64,000 bases of DNA from Trichopria drosophilae (Eukaryota > Arthropoda > Insecta > Hymenoptera > Diapriidae). Shown piece by piece: positions 21,691 through 32,773 of the stretch. The stretch lies in NCBI GenBank assembly GCA_030407085.1, contig CM059582.1, positions 137,318,501 through 137,382,500 on the forward strand, given 5' to 3'. The number at the start of each line of letters is the position of its first letter. Within the stretch, counting starts at the first letter, position 1. The notes beneath the pieces were generated by a model, which searched no databases, was not told where the DNA came from, and saw only the letters and a list, made by a program, of their open reading frames with translations. A program made the position numbers and the translations under genes.

Positions 21691-22017
21691 TTAGCGAAGT
21701 GCCCTGCTCGGAATTCGGACGCCGACTGCGTCGAATCTGGTAGCGGGGGGCAATTGGTGGTCGAGTAACCGCGAAGTCGTGCGAAAATCGCCAACGGCGA
21801 AAACCCCGATCGAGCGGTGAAAAGTCCGAGGAGAGCGTCGACGTTGAGAAAGCGACGCTGCGTCCCAAGATGGCGGCGCGCCAAGTCGTTGACGACAAAA
21901 AGGCGCCGGCCTCGTGCACCAGCAATTCGGCGAAATGAAAAAGACGCCGCGTGCACTTTCAAACGAGAAACGGTAAGTTTCTCGATACGCCCGCAAAATG
22001 TCTTCACTCGCGCGTAT

Positions 22018-22045
22018 TACCCGAGATCCTGGCAGGATCGCCAAA
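22018..22045 (-). promoter_or_regulatory. Candidate tRNA primer-binding site
   Basis: Directly after the LTR's CA end on the minus strand lies TTTGGCGATCCTGCCAGGAT. BEL/Pao elements place a TTTGG-type primer-binding site here. Which tRNA it matches was not determined. Confidence 0.45.
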
Positions 22046-22515
22046 TGTTCGAAATCGAAAGGCTCGAAAATTCGCACGGCTCTAGGGGCCGGCGAATATA
22101 TGCATACGTGATTCAGGATCTGTAGGCGATAATCCGCGGTGCGATTGCAACGAGATCGTAGAGGCGTGGAAAAAAGAGACTCGCACGTGTTACGCACCAA
22201 AAAGGTTTATTAATTTCCAAAATACAAAAGGCGTGGTAACTTTCGATTGAAAACGTGGTTCGGTTACGGAAGCGAAAAGAAAGCGCGACACTCGTACGTC
22301 CGTGAACCTCGCTGATTTCACGAAGAAGAAAAACCGAAAAGCACGCAATGTAACATCGGTCGTGCTCTCGGGCAGATAGGAAAGAGAGAGGGAGCCCCGG
22401 TAGATCGGGCGCTGATTCGATTCTCGTCGCCGATCGCGGAATGGAAAATTTCGCCGACGCGACGACGGACGAGAAGCGAAGAATTTCGCGGTCCAATACC
22501 GCAACATACGCGACA
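22046..22515 (-). repeat. 5' LTR of the BEL/Pao element
   Basis: Minus-strand TGTCGCGTATG at 22515 to TTCGAACA at 22046 gives a 470-bp unit with TG...CA ends. It holds an AATAAA on the minus strand at about 22205-22210, and a primer-binding-like sequence follows it. It differs completely from the LTR at 15169-16459, so the gag-RT half and the env half come from different elements. The outer boundary is uncertain because no second copy is available. Confidence 0.45.
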
Positions 22516-22689
22516 GTTGAAGAGTCGAAACTGGATTTGACCAAAATTTCTAAGACTATTTCCGGCGTTTAAGCAAATTTTAAGACTTTATTTTATTTTG
22601 ATCACATTTATATACTTATACATTTTTACACATTTTTCAACTTCCAGGATAATTCCTTTTTTTCCTCTTTTCCTTATTCCATAAAATAA
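22516..22689. other. AT-rich non-coding stretch
   Basis: No gene or repeat was recognised between the LTR and the hairpin tandem repeats. Confidence 0.3.
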
Positions 22690-23050
22690 TACAATTAATT
22701 CAAAGGCTTGATGTTGGATGCTTCTTGTTAAGGTACCAACTTCGAGGTATTGAATTAATTATTTGAACTAATTTTACTCATCTTAATTCAAAGGCTTCAG
22801 GTTGGACGCTTCGTCGTCAAGGTACCAACCTCGAGGTATTGAGTTAAAGACTTGTTGCTAAATTCATCTGATCTTTAAATCAACTCTATTTCAAAGGCTT
22901 GAGGTTGGACGCTTCGTCGTCAAGGTACCAACCTCGTGGTATTGAAACAAGGAGATCTTCTTTTCTTATTATTATTTTTTCGGGTTTAGAAACGAATGCT
23001 TGAAGTTGGATGCTTCCTTGTGAAGGTACCAACTTTAAGGTATCAGATCT
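22690..23050. repeat. Tandem hairpin repeats, four units of about 95-105 bp
   Basis: Four units share the pattern AAAGGCTTGAGGTTGGACGC ... AAGGTACCAACCTCGAGGTA, at about 22700-22757, 22790-22843, 22890-22943 and 22998-23043, with less conserved AT-rich spacers. Each core is an inverted repeat (GAGGTTGG facing CCAACCTC) with a ~19-base loop. In the fourth unit the stem is GAAGTTGG/CCAACTTT, so changes tend to be matched across the stem. No protein is encoded. Confidence 0.75.
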
Positions 23051-23164
23051 AACCACGTTTTTTTTTGTTAATTAATTGAAAACTAAACCAATTTTTCCGT
23101 AGTATCCTTCCAAAAGTTATACTATCTTCCATTATTTTTTCATGTCAACCTAAAATATAAATTA

Positions 23165-23192
23165 TAATAATAATAATAATAATAATAATAAT
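23165..23192. repeat. AAT microsatellite
   Basis: About nine uninterrupted AAT repeats. Confidence 0.95.
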
Positions 23193-24459
23193 TGTACATT
23201 TATTTCACCATTTCTCCACCATCCCGGTCGTCCCAAGGTAAGAGGGACGGATAATCATTTTTAAATCTTCTTTCTTTTATTATTTGTTCTCCGTTGTGTT
23301 CAACGCTGGACGTAACAAATAACTCAAACATTTTGTCATGATCAACTGTATTCTTTATAAATGGTGGTTTCTTTAAAATAATTACAAAATTTTTTCAATC
23401 AATTAAATTTAAACAAGTTTTATATTTGATTAATATATAGATCTAAATTATACATATAACAGTGATTCTATTAATCTTTAATACAATTGATCACATTATT
23501 TACATACTGCGCACTAACACGATAAAATGTATTTTAATAACATTATGACGGATCTGAAAAGTGAAATTTTTCCACAAAGGGCTTCTACTGCGAAGAGGAA
23601 AAAGTGTCGAGAGAGTGGTAGTAGAAGCGGTGAAGAAAAAATATGATCAAATGCTCCAACTTTAGACATAACTATCCCTACCATCATTAACTACCACTGC
23701 CACAAAAATGATCTTGGACTTTACTTTGGACTAGCTACCCAGCTCTCAGTGGAAAGGAAAAAAAGATTTGCTACAAAAGCCCTAGGTCCCACCAAGTAAC
23801 TATGATTGTAATAGATGCAAGCCATATGCAAAGAAAATTCAATCATGCTTGGCTAGACCAATAGAAACTGTCGCTAGTATATTCCAAATAACTCTAAGGT
23901 GCTATTTGCAAGCACTGTATATTATTCCCCCCCATCCCTGGTAAAAAATGTAAATATATATAACGTAATTGTTATTAAATATAGTTAAATAAAATATTTA
24001 ATTCAAACTTGTGCGTGTACAAAAATTGAAAAACGACGTACTATATACGGAAAGAAATAAATCAAAACTGCTAATTTTATTTGATATTTTATTTGTTGCA
24101 TTTCCGCCCTCTAACCTTGCTTCTGGTGTTTGACGTAACTTGGTAAATTCCTGATGTGTTTATATTTTTATACTAAAATCGTTTGAACATGCTCTAATTT
24201 ACAAAGCATTTAAAGTATAAAGTTCTGAGTAATTTCTTTTTATAAAAGCGTACTGAACGCTTTATTTAGCATATGAATGCATTAATTAATTCACAAGAGG
24301 TGTACACTTACATCCGATTAGAAAAATGAATGATCGAAAAAAATATTCGTACGCTTTATTTCATCTCGAATAACGCTTCATTAAGTACACTCCCGTACGC
24401 CTTGTTTCATTTCTAATAAGAATATGGTACACTCAAGTATGACAATCAAAAGTGTACTC
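23193..24459. other. Non-coding stretch
   Basis: No coding signal was found in any frame. The last 200 bases hold several scattered GTACAC/GTGTAC/CGTACGC motifs (24290-24460) that recur on the far side of the piggyBac element (27080-27245). Confidence 0.35.
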
Positions 24460-27060
24460 TTAACCGTTCGATGCATTTTCGGCACCGTCCGTCCGCAGAG
24501 GGGGGTCACTCGTAACCACCCATGTTTTTAAGCGGCTAGAGCGTTGCAAAACATCCCCAAAAATTCATGCAGCTTCTTTCAACCTTTATTTTCAACTCCC
24601 AATCATAAAATGACAACAAAGAAAAATGTATATAGTTTTTTTGTTAAAAAATGGAGCTGTATATAAAAAAAAATCACTGGTTTACTTAAAAAATCATAAC
24701 TTTGAGCCAACCAAAGATATCGACGCGAATAAAAAAGAAATTTAAGGGGAAGAGTGTACCTTTTAGAAAAAAAATACTACATGCGTCCATTTTGCACAAA
24801 AAATGCTTAATTTTTTAACCTCAAAATGTATAATTTTTGTTATTCGGCAGATAATTAAATTTCTACAAAATAGACGAATAAAAAGGATTTATGAATGAAA
24901 ATTGCAATAAAACACATAATATTATGTCAAATAATTACATTAAACTTTAATATTTTATAAAAGTAGCAAAAATAGAAAAATAAACATTTTGAGCTTATTA
25001 CACAGTACATGCAAGGCAGCAGTCCACGCGGTGGTCTTCGCAGGCCGGTTTTTGGCATTTTGCGCAACACTAAGAAGTTTTCTTGTCCGATTTTTTCAGA
25101 CAGAACCCACATCTCTTGCGTTGTGTGAGCTTGTCGGATCCATGCGTGACATGATTTTGGCCCCTTGCGCTTTCTTCTTTGAAATCTTCGCAGGACGCTA
25201 GAATTGCTTTGATGTTTTCGCGTAACAACGTTTGTATGCCGGGCTTTTGTACGCGGTCCTGAAGATGAGGTATGATCAGTGGAAAAACAAGCTCTTTCAA
25301 AAATTCTCGCTTAGATCTAAGCTCGTTATTCAGCAGATAATTGTACAAAATACACGCATTAACGCTAGTTTGGTCGAGCATACCAAAAAAATAGCGCATT
25401 GGCCAGCGCTTCGTCGCACGGTCATAGAAATAATTTGCCGCACAATTGATCAAAGACATCCGTCCCGCATTTCGTCTTATTGTAAAATTCTATTACTTCA
25501 GGCTTTTCACTATTCTCCGATCTTTTGCCCGTCTTATGACTTTAATGTTTTTTCCGTCGTATCCGTACTGCGTTATACCAACGGCCGCATTCTGTTTGCA
25601 GCTCTCCGGTATCTGATGCTTATTTTATGCATTGTGCCTAACATTTGGAATTTGTGATCGTTCATTTGATCGAATATCTCGACAGACGTGAACCCATTGT
25701 CACATGTTATCGTTCGATTGGTGTCGTACAATGGTTTGCTCAGTTTGCGCACGTAGTATGATGGCACGGTTTCCCCGCTGTCGGTCTACACTTGCCCGAT
25801 GTAAGGAAGGGCGTTGTACATATAAAACGTTTTCGCGTCATTTACAGAAACAAGTTTGATACCGTAGCGTGCTGGCTTCGATTTAATGTACACATGCGCT
25901 GAAAAACGGTCGCGAAACGCTAGCAATTGTTCGTCGATCGTGACCTGTTCACTGGGACATTAATTGTCTTGGTAGTTTTGGATAAAAATGTCCCAAATTT
26001 CTCGTATAGGGACTAATACATCGAATTCACGTCTCTGAGCGCGAGTATTCTTGTCGTCAAATCGGAGATGACAGGAAATGAATTCAAAACGACTCGACAT
26101 AGTCGCTCTACACAATTGCTGTTCTAAATTACGCGACCACAGCTCCGGGACACATACATTTTTTCTTTTGATCATGCCGCAATAATACAAAATACGGAGG
26201 AATGCTTTTAGTTCATTCATCGTAAGGCGACTATAAGTTACGTCGGTTACATCAGGATTTTTATCCAAATATCGTTGAACATCTTCGTTAGTGCGAAGTA
26301 ATATAATTTGCATTATATCGTCCGAAAATAACGTATTCCAAAATTCGATCGGGCTACACGCAGACTTAGAAACACCTATCGCTTTCGATGAGATAACGGT
26401 TTCACTCGACCTTCGACCACGTGTTTCGGGAGCTTTCAAGCACCATTTATGTTTGTCCTTATCGTGGGCGTACTTTCTCTGTCTTACGGTAAATGTGCTT
26501 ACAGCCTCCTCTTGTTCCTCATGTTCATTCTTCTTGTGCTTTTCTGTCACTTTCACACGTATCAAGATCAGAGGCACTCAACTCACTTGCTTCGCTGTCG
26601 TGGTCGTCGATTTGGTCAATTTACTCTTCCGAATCGCCCCGCCGAAATATACGATCGGGTCGCGTGGACGCAGCACACGCGATACATCATCGCCGTTTCG
26701 TTGAGCCATTTTGCAGAATTTCTCCATTAAAAAAATTTTTTCACCACGCAGATGTGTTTGTGGATTTTTTTAAAGACGCAATAGTGCCAAAAAACGGAAA
26801 AACTTGTTCTCTTAACTCACCGATTTGGGTGATGCCGTCCGCAGAGGGGGGTAACTCGTGCCTCGAGCGTTTTTCGTTCGGCTGCCACGCCTGCCTGAGG
26901 CACACTGGCAACTTGGGCCGGCGTAGGGGACTTCCCGAGCAACCTAACTTTTTTACAGAGGCGAAATAGCGCTCTCTATTAGCGTATTCGGAAGTTATAC
27001 CGAATGTTACTTTTCGCGAGGACACGAGTGACCCCCCTCTGCGATCGAAGGATCTACGCG
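24460..27060 (-). mobile_element. piggyBac element, about 2.6 kb, decayed
   Basis: The left end has the TTAA target and terminus TTAACCGTTCGATGCA (24460-24475). Subterminal repeats follow: CGTCCGCAGAGGGGGGTCAC at 24490, a direct copy at 26836, and an inverted copy at 27025-27043. Past the inverted copy, TGCGATCGAAGGATCTA (27041-27057) is a degenerate inverted match of the left terminus, so the right end is placed there with reservation. The transposase lies on the minus strand between them, and the total size suits autonomous piggyBac elements. Confidence 0.65.
24993..26709 (-). pseudogene. piggyBac transposase, frameshifted
   Basis: From ATG at 26709 the minus strand gives an acidic N-terminus (a DSEE...DDHDSE-type segment after a frameshift), then FWNTLFSDDIMQII, YSRLTMNELKAFLRILYYCG and DIFIQNY. 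A stop at 25960 is followed in frame by VTIDEQLLAFRDRF (first catalytic Asp, about 25945-25905), ITCDNGFTSVEIFDQM (second Asp, about 25715-25665; family members usually have Trp where Gly is) and, in another frame, CGTDVFDQLC (third Asp, about 25470-25440). RWPMRYFFGMLDQTSVNA then leads to a C-terminal Cys/His cluster (RKRCGFC ... CCAKC ... CCLAC, about 25105-25000). All three catalytic Asp are present in the DNA, but at least three frameshifts and three stops make it inactive. Confidence 0.85.
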
Positions 27061-27340
27061 TACCTTTCATTCATTATCAAAGTGCGTTCCATGAGGTGTA
27101 CGCGAGTACTCTTAAAATGTCGAAATTCACTCCTGTACCCTCGGCCAGCGACAGGGAACTTAAAAGTACATGAAAGGTACGTAGGCTTCGCTGAAGAGTA
27201 CGTATCCTTCGTGTATATTTCCCATATATTTAAAGTGTACGCTTCATTTTGACCAGGGATAACTGGCACTGTTAGAGGCATTTCAGGATCATTTGTAATC
27301 AGGCTATTTACAAAATTTAAGAAAATTCATGAAGACTGCC
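27061..27340. other. Flank with repeated GTAC motifs
   Basis: No gene is visible. Motifs such as GGTGTACGCGAGTACTC and AAAGTGTACGCTTC echo the left flank of the piggyBac element. Confidence 0.35.
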
Positions 27341-27344
27341 GATA

Positions 27345-27995
27345 ACATACCGCAACCAAGTTACACCAAACTGAAATTCATCTTGGAAAGGACATTCTTC
27401 AAAATGTGTCTATGGACGTCCAACTACAGAGTTGTCGTCAAAAGATAATCGAAGAAAATAAGTAAGTACTGGCATCAATTATTTTTTGTGTAATATTTTG
27501 TGGCATGCATGATATGCCTCTTAGGGGAGGGGGGGGGAGCGGAAGATGGAATTCTATTAGCCTTGTTGAAGTTACGAACCGATTCTGCAGACACAAAATT
27601 AAAGAATCATTTAAAAACTGTAAAAGCAATGCAATTTATACGTCGCCGAAATTCAAAACGAATTAAGTTATTACAGATAATATAACTGATGTTAGAAAAA
27701 CGACAGATTACGCCGTCCTACACAACGAAACAGCGGATATAGATGGAAAAGAACGGCTATCAATTGGCTTGCGATTCTATGACGAGAACCAAAGGAAAAT
27801 TCGAGAAGAATTTGTAGGATTTATAGAACTAAAAGCTCAAGACGCCTCATCGATTGCTGAATCAATTGACAATTTTTTTGTTAGACACAATCTTTCGCCT
27901 CTGATTACAAAAGGTCATATTTACTGCCAACTTTATACCATCTATGGCTCATCGGGCAAGGCTTGGTCATCATCCTACACAGGACGATACAAATA
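27345..27995 (+). pseudogene. hAT (DUF4371-type) transposase fragment
   Basis: The plus strand gives, across frame changes, VQLQSCRQKIIEENK (about 27420-27462), a CGMHDMPLRG segment (about 27508-27535, followed by a G-run insertion), LLALLKLRTDSADTKLKNHL (about 27558-27617), ERLSIGLRFYDENQRKIREEF (about 27750-27815) and VGFIELKAQDASSIAESIDNF. These are successive segments of the DUF4371 region of hAT transposases. The region ahead of the C-x2-H motif is garbled and the C-terminus is absent. At least three frame changes are needed. Confidence 0.65.
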
Positions 27996-28019
27996 AATAA
28001 ACAATCATAAATACTACAC

Positions 28020-28308
28020 ATAATCGGCACCGTCAACGGTTAGTAGGCGGACTATGGCATAGCAGACACATCGCAAACATTGTCTTATTTTCATTCCAGA
28101 CAATATTTACGAAGCGTCAACAACGGAAAAACTATTTACGGTGTCGATAGCTACCGACTGATTTCGGTAGAATTCACAAATTCGTACCTTCGCCCAGCGA
28201 GGTTTCCTGAATATCCGCAAACGAAATAAACAGAAAAGGTGGCAGGGTGGGGAGAACAAAAAACTGAGGAGCAAAATAAATACATTACAATTATGATCGA
28301 CTTCCTGA
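28020..28308. repeat. Mixed spacer with SINE fragment
   Basis: Positions 28176-28212 read AATTCGTACCTTCGCCCAGC and beyond, matching the SINE copy at about 5330-5365 in the same orientation. The rest is unassigned. The sequence GGCACCGTCAACGGTTAG (28025-28042) faintly resembles the inverted piggyBac terminus. Confidence 0.5.
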
Positions 28309-28413
28309 AACGTATGAGTCATTCTTTTACAAATCGGACACTTTCTGACCGACGAATTTTTAAATCGCTTCATAATTTTTTTACGCGATCTAGACACAAA
28401 ATAAGTAAACGTG
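28309..28413 (+). repeat. End segment of the unclassified transposon, copy A
   Basis: This segment is the reverse complement of about 43292-43393 in copy B. Copy A is cut here by the LTR element and resumes at 33095. Homology between copies A and B starts at 28309/43393, so this is probably close to the element's end. Confidence 0.65.
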
Positions 28414-28738
28414 TGTTACGTTCTTAATGGTACGCAACAATGCGTGCGGTGCGTGGGGCGGGGAGGAATAAAATATGAAATTGCGACGGATTAAGTGTAA
28501 AGGTCGCTCTCAGACTCTTGACTGACTTCTCCGATGCGGTCTCGAAACGAGAGCCCACCGGAGCTCGTCGTCGCATATCTTCCAAACTGTGGGAATATGC
28601 TGATGGTGCATTTCCGTCCCTCGGCTTCGCCGTGCGAATATGCACCTCGTGCATATTCCGAAGTTGGCGAAGTGCAAATATTGCATTTATTTACAGAATA
28701 CAATAAATGTAGGAGGGAACGACCTACCGATCGTAACA
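28414..28738 (-). repeat. LTR of the non-autonomous element (left)
   Basis: It begins TGTTACGTTCTTAATGG and ends GATCGTAACA; TG...CA termini. It is highly similar to 32774-33094. It contains a CGAATATGCACCTCGTGCAT segment with internal inverted symmetry (about 28635-28655). Confidence 0.85.
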
Positions 28739-28871
28739 CCTGCCCCGCTTGAAAAATCGGCGTCCTCGCATATGAACAGAAAATATAAAACAACAATGTG
28801 TAAAAATATTGTCACTAAATTTCTGTCTTTCTTGTATTATTTCTAAACTTAGTACACTAACACTTGCACTC

Positions 28872-30772
28872 CTCCCCCCCCCCCCTTCTATCAAATAGGA
28901 AAGTAATTTCCTGTTTACTAAATACCACACTGGTCATTAAAACTACTAGAGGCTGCCCACAGGGAGGTGTACTATTGCCTCTACTGTGGTCAATTGTGGT
29001 GAATAGCCTACTAGTAGATCTAAGTAAAGCATACTTTGATGTACAGGGGTATGCGGACGACAAAGTCATCATAACCCGAGGTATCTGTATAGACACATTG
29101 ACAACCAGAATGCAAGCTGCCTTAAACATCGTGAGCAGGTGGTGTCAAGAAAATGAACTGTCGGTTAATGCGGATAAAACAGTAATGATTCCTTTCACTA
29201 AGAAAAAGAAAATGGGGAAATGCAAACTGCCAAAATTAGGCGGAAAAGCATTCCCATTAGCCAAGCAATGCAATTATCTAGGAATTATATTACACAGAAG
29301 CCTTACCTGGAGCCAACACTTGGATTACATCCTGTCAAAAGCGAAAAATGTCCTTGCGATTACTTCGCGAATGATAGGGAACAAGTGAGGGTTAAAGCCA
29401 AGTATGGCACTGTGGCTATATGAAGCCATAGTTAGACCTATCATCACATATGCAGCAATTGTATGGAAAGAAAAAACTCTACAAATTACGTGCATAAAAA
29501 AACTCACCAGTATCCAAGGACAAGCATGTCGTTTGATAACTGGCACCCTAAGCTCAACTTCAACAATTGCCCTAGAAGCACTTGCCACGCCACCAAACAT
29601 GCCACCACTCCATTTACATGTGAGAAACGAGGCGAGAAGTATCATGTACAGAGTGCTAACTGGAGAGAGATCAAATTGGTTATCAACGAGGATTAACAAC
29701 CTCAAAAGGGAAACCTTGCGAAATCCGATTCTGGGAATGCCCACGGATGACACTAAACTAGAACCTGGGGAAACCAGGCTCTTCAAGGTTGAGTCGATGT
29801 CGTGGGAACCACAGACATCGATAGAGAATGACCTGACAAGAACCTCATTGGTGTGGTACACCGATGGGTCAAAAAATTCGAGCGGTACGGGATACGGTAT
29901 ATTCGGGGACCGTCCGAAAGTAAAGATGTTAGGCAGCCTTCATACAAATGCAAGTATTTTTCAAGCGGAATCAATGGCCGTAAGAGAATGCGTGCAACTT
30001 AATTTGGACAGGAAGTATAAAAACCATACTGTAGTTATCTTAACAGATAACCAAGCGTCCTTAATGGCTCTGGAGGCACTAGAGGTAAACTCCAGACTGG
30101 TAAAAGACTGCATTTCCGCTATAAACACCCTAGCCCGTACTAACAACAGGGTCGTTCTAAAATGGGTAAAAGGACATGCCGGTAATACAGGCAATAAAGA
30201 AGCCGATAAACTGGCCAAAATAGGTGCCAATAAAAAATTCTTTGGCCCGAAACCGGCCATAGGCATAAATTCCAAAGTAGCGAAAAAACTACTTAGGAAC
30301 TCAATAATAAAGGATGCTAAGGAAAACTGGGGCATAATAACAAACCCTAGTCACTCAAAAGCACTCATAGAAGGCTACAACTGATCGAAAGCCATGGAAA
30401 TCACCAGCTCAAACAGAAATACCGCAACAGCAGTAACAAGAGTGCTAACAGGACACTGTCCCCTAAAAAAGCACGCTCTAAGAATGGGCCTGACAGACAC
30501 CGCATTCTGTCGCTTCTGTCTAAGTGAAGAGGAAACTCCAGAACACTTATTAACACTCTGTACAGCAACCTGTCCGAAACGTAAATCGATCTTCGGAAAA
30601 GACTTCCTTACTGCAGAAGAAATAAAAAACCACTCATTCAGTAGCATTGTAGCCTTTATCGACAAGCTGCAGCTACGGGATGAGCTTTAACTAGCTAGGT
30701 TCGCTAACAATAGGATCCTGTCGATCTGCAGTGGCCAGGCCATGAGGCCTAACCATATTAGAATATATATAT
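28872..30772 (+). mobile_element. 5'-truncated LINE with RNase H, flanked by 13-bp duplication
   Basis: The direct repeat AACACTTGCACTC at 28859-28871 and 30773-30785 brackets the insertion exactly. A C-run (28875-28888) lies at the 5' junction and an AT-dinucleotide tail (30761-30772) at the 3' end. It sits inside the interior of the LTR element and is therefore younger. Confidence 0.85.
28890..30690 (+). pseudogene. LINE ORF2 C-terminal part: RT, RNase H, Cys motif
   Basis: One frame runs throughout, broken only by TGA at 29386-29388 and 30382-30384. It starts in the RT palm: TRGCPQGGVLLPLLW (about 28945-28990), GYADDKVI with the catalytic Asp pair (about 29050-29072), ADKTVMIPFTKKKK and YLGIILHRSLTW. 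RNase H follows with VWYTDGSKNSSGTGYG (first Asp, about 29851-29898), FQAESMAVREC (Glu), ILTDNQASLMALE (Asp) and VKGHAGNTGNKEADKLA (His/Asp, about 30166-30216). A C-terminal CRFCLSEEETPEHLLTLC zinc-type motif closes it (about 30510-30565). An RNase H after RT suits I- or LOA-like clades, though R1-related groups cannot be excluded. Endonuclease and 5' half are absent. Confidence 0.85.
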
Positions 30773-31003
30773 AACACTTGCACTCAAAACACAAGTAAAC
30801 TAGCACACATTTCCTCCGGCTGGTGGTACACGTTCCAGATGAAGCTCAGCATTTCGGCCTAAGTGCGTATAGCCGTACAAAGAAGAGATCGATTGGAGAG
30901 GGGGAAGCCTTGTGCTTCAGTCTAACTTCAGCCATGGCACGGTGCATTTGGACTAGCTTCTTGTTAGTAGCTGATGATGTGCAGTCCTTTGGGTGGGGCG
31001 CGC

Positions 31004-32329
31004 TTATCCGCGAGAACGGATAGCCGCACAAAGAGGAAAGCGATAGCTCTTCCTTTCCTCCACCCGCTCATAGGGTGGTGGCTTGGGTGGAGGCCGGGAA
31101 AATGTACTGACAAATGTCACATTTTGATTACTTTTATTCAGATTTACCGCTTTTTGAGTATTTCGTGGCACCTTCTTAACTTTTGTAAAAGATTGCGGAC
31201 TACGAATTGGAAGGACGCATTTTCGATTGATGCTGGTTCTTTTCCTTCTTTCGTTTTGGATGTGATTCGCGGATTTTGCCCGTTGGAACGAGTGCTTCGA
31301 AGTAATATTCAATGTTTGTCTCGTTCGTTTATGATTTCTCTTTAAAATGTTATTCTTCATTGATTTCAAAACCAGATTTTTCACAGAGCTCGGCATGTTT
31401 GCGAACTTTTTATTCTTTTCTTTCTTCTCGCCCTTTTCACTAGGCTCTTTACTGTTACCACAACGCGATGAAAGTTTTCGTAGATTTTTAGGAAGTTCAG
31501 GGAGTGAAGAATTTTGTTCTTTGCCGTTATCGCAGGTTGTGAGAAGTTGATCCTCGATGCTCGGTTCGCCTTTAGCTGCATGGCATGGGTGGCGAGGTAA
31601 TGCATCTCTAGCCAATCCGTCCTTGTCGCACGTTACCTTTTGGAGCAACTCTTCGGTTTCCATATTCAACCTGCCGGCGGACTCACCTGTCCGCGTGCAA
31701 ACATCCACGTCATCGACCGCGTGGCACTGGTGGCGAGATAGCACATCTCCAGCCATAATTTCTTCCGATACTTGGGGCACTAAAACTTCATACGTATTTG
31801 GAATGAGTCTTGATTCTTCATCATTCTCAACAATAACCCGTGCATGTACAATTTCAAGAAGTGTTCATTCTGAAATTTCGGACACTTCTTCCTCCACGAT
31901 ATTTTCGTCCACAAAATTGTTGGTTGGTATGCAATATACCTGTTGTAAAGGTGATTTTGGTTCGTGATTTTTCTTGTACTGAGTTACAGGCATTTTGGAC
32001 TTACGGTCGGTTGGCAAGTATGTATGAGATTTGTGTGACATAACGGATGTAGATGGATGGGATCTGGCGGTATTCTCCGCAGTTGACCGGAATTCAAGTG
32101 AAATCGGCAAGATTACAGGAAGGGTTTTCTTGTAGCATTTATGTGACCGCCTGCTCCTGGGTTCTGTGCCCGTCTGGAGAGTCTCTAGCGTGTCAGAATT
32201 AGTTTCGACCCTAACCTGTTTATTTCTTCGTAACGGACCTTGTGACTGTCGTCGCGATTTTCTTGCAAGGTCAAATTTCTTTGCATCCACCCGAGCGAAG
32301 TTCTCTATGGTAATCATGGCATCAGACAC
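31004..32329 (-). pseudogene. Gag-like basic ORF of the pol-less LTR element
   Basis: A single minus-strand frame from 32329 (MSDAMITIENFARVDAK) runs to 31004 with one TGA at 31865-31867; together about 440 codons. It is rich in Lys, Arg, Ser, Thr and Asn. Two short related segments occur (DVLSRHQCHA and DALPRHPCHA, about 31740 and 31600), a repeated Cys-His pair. It ends with a proline run, SRPPPKPPPY. I see no capsid, zinc-knuckle, protease or RT motif. Position directly after the LTR and primer-binding region suggests a structural or nucleic-acid-binding role like gag, but the family is unrecognised. Further coding-like sequence with stops lies upstream, to about 32540. Confidence 0.5.
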
Positions 32330-32773
32330 GGTCAGTTGAGTTCCGTACAGTATAGTTCCAACTCAATCGCTGTTATCCCATGTTCATACAAATCGACTAT
32401 GCGTTCTATGTAGTCTGCAACGCTCTCCTACCGACCCTGCTGTATGGTCGACATGTGCCTACTGCAAGTCCAAAAGTCGCTTTTCATCATTACTGTATAC
32501 CACAAACACACCCTTCAACAACTCACTCGCATAATTCTCCAAAAAAATTTATGTTTTAAGGAGGGAACGTTTCTTCCTCCCTCGGGATACACGTTATTAT
32601 TAAGAGTAACGCGCGATCCGCACGATTTTTATACTGTCACTTTTGCGTATACCGGTATTTTTTACCCCTCGGTAGCTTTGTGAGGGGGTTCGGACAGTCC
32701 GCGCAAAGGGGGTCGCCACCACACACGATTCAATTTTTTGAAAAAATTCCCGAACGCAGCCACCAATTTAATC

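Noticed and set aside
28025..28042. Right end of the piggyBac element
   Set aside because: The match to the left terminus is short and lacks TTAA; the inverted subterminal repeat at 27025 places the end nearer 27057.
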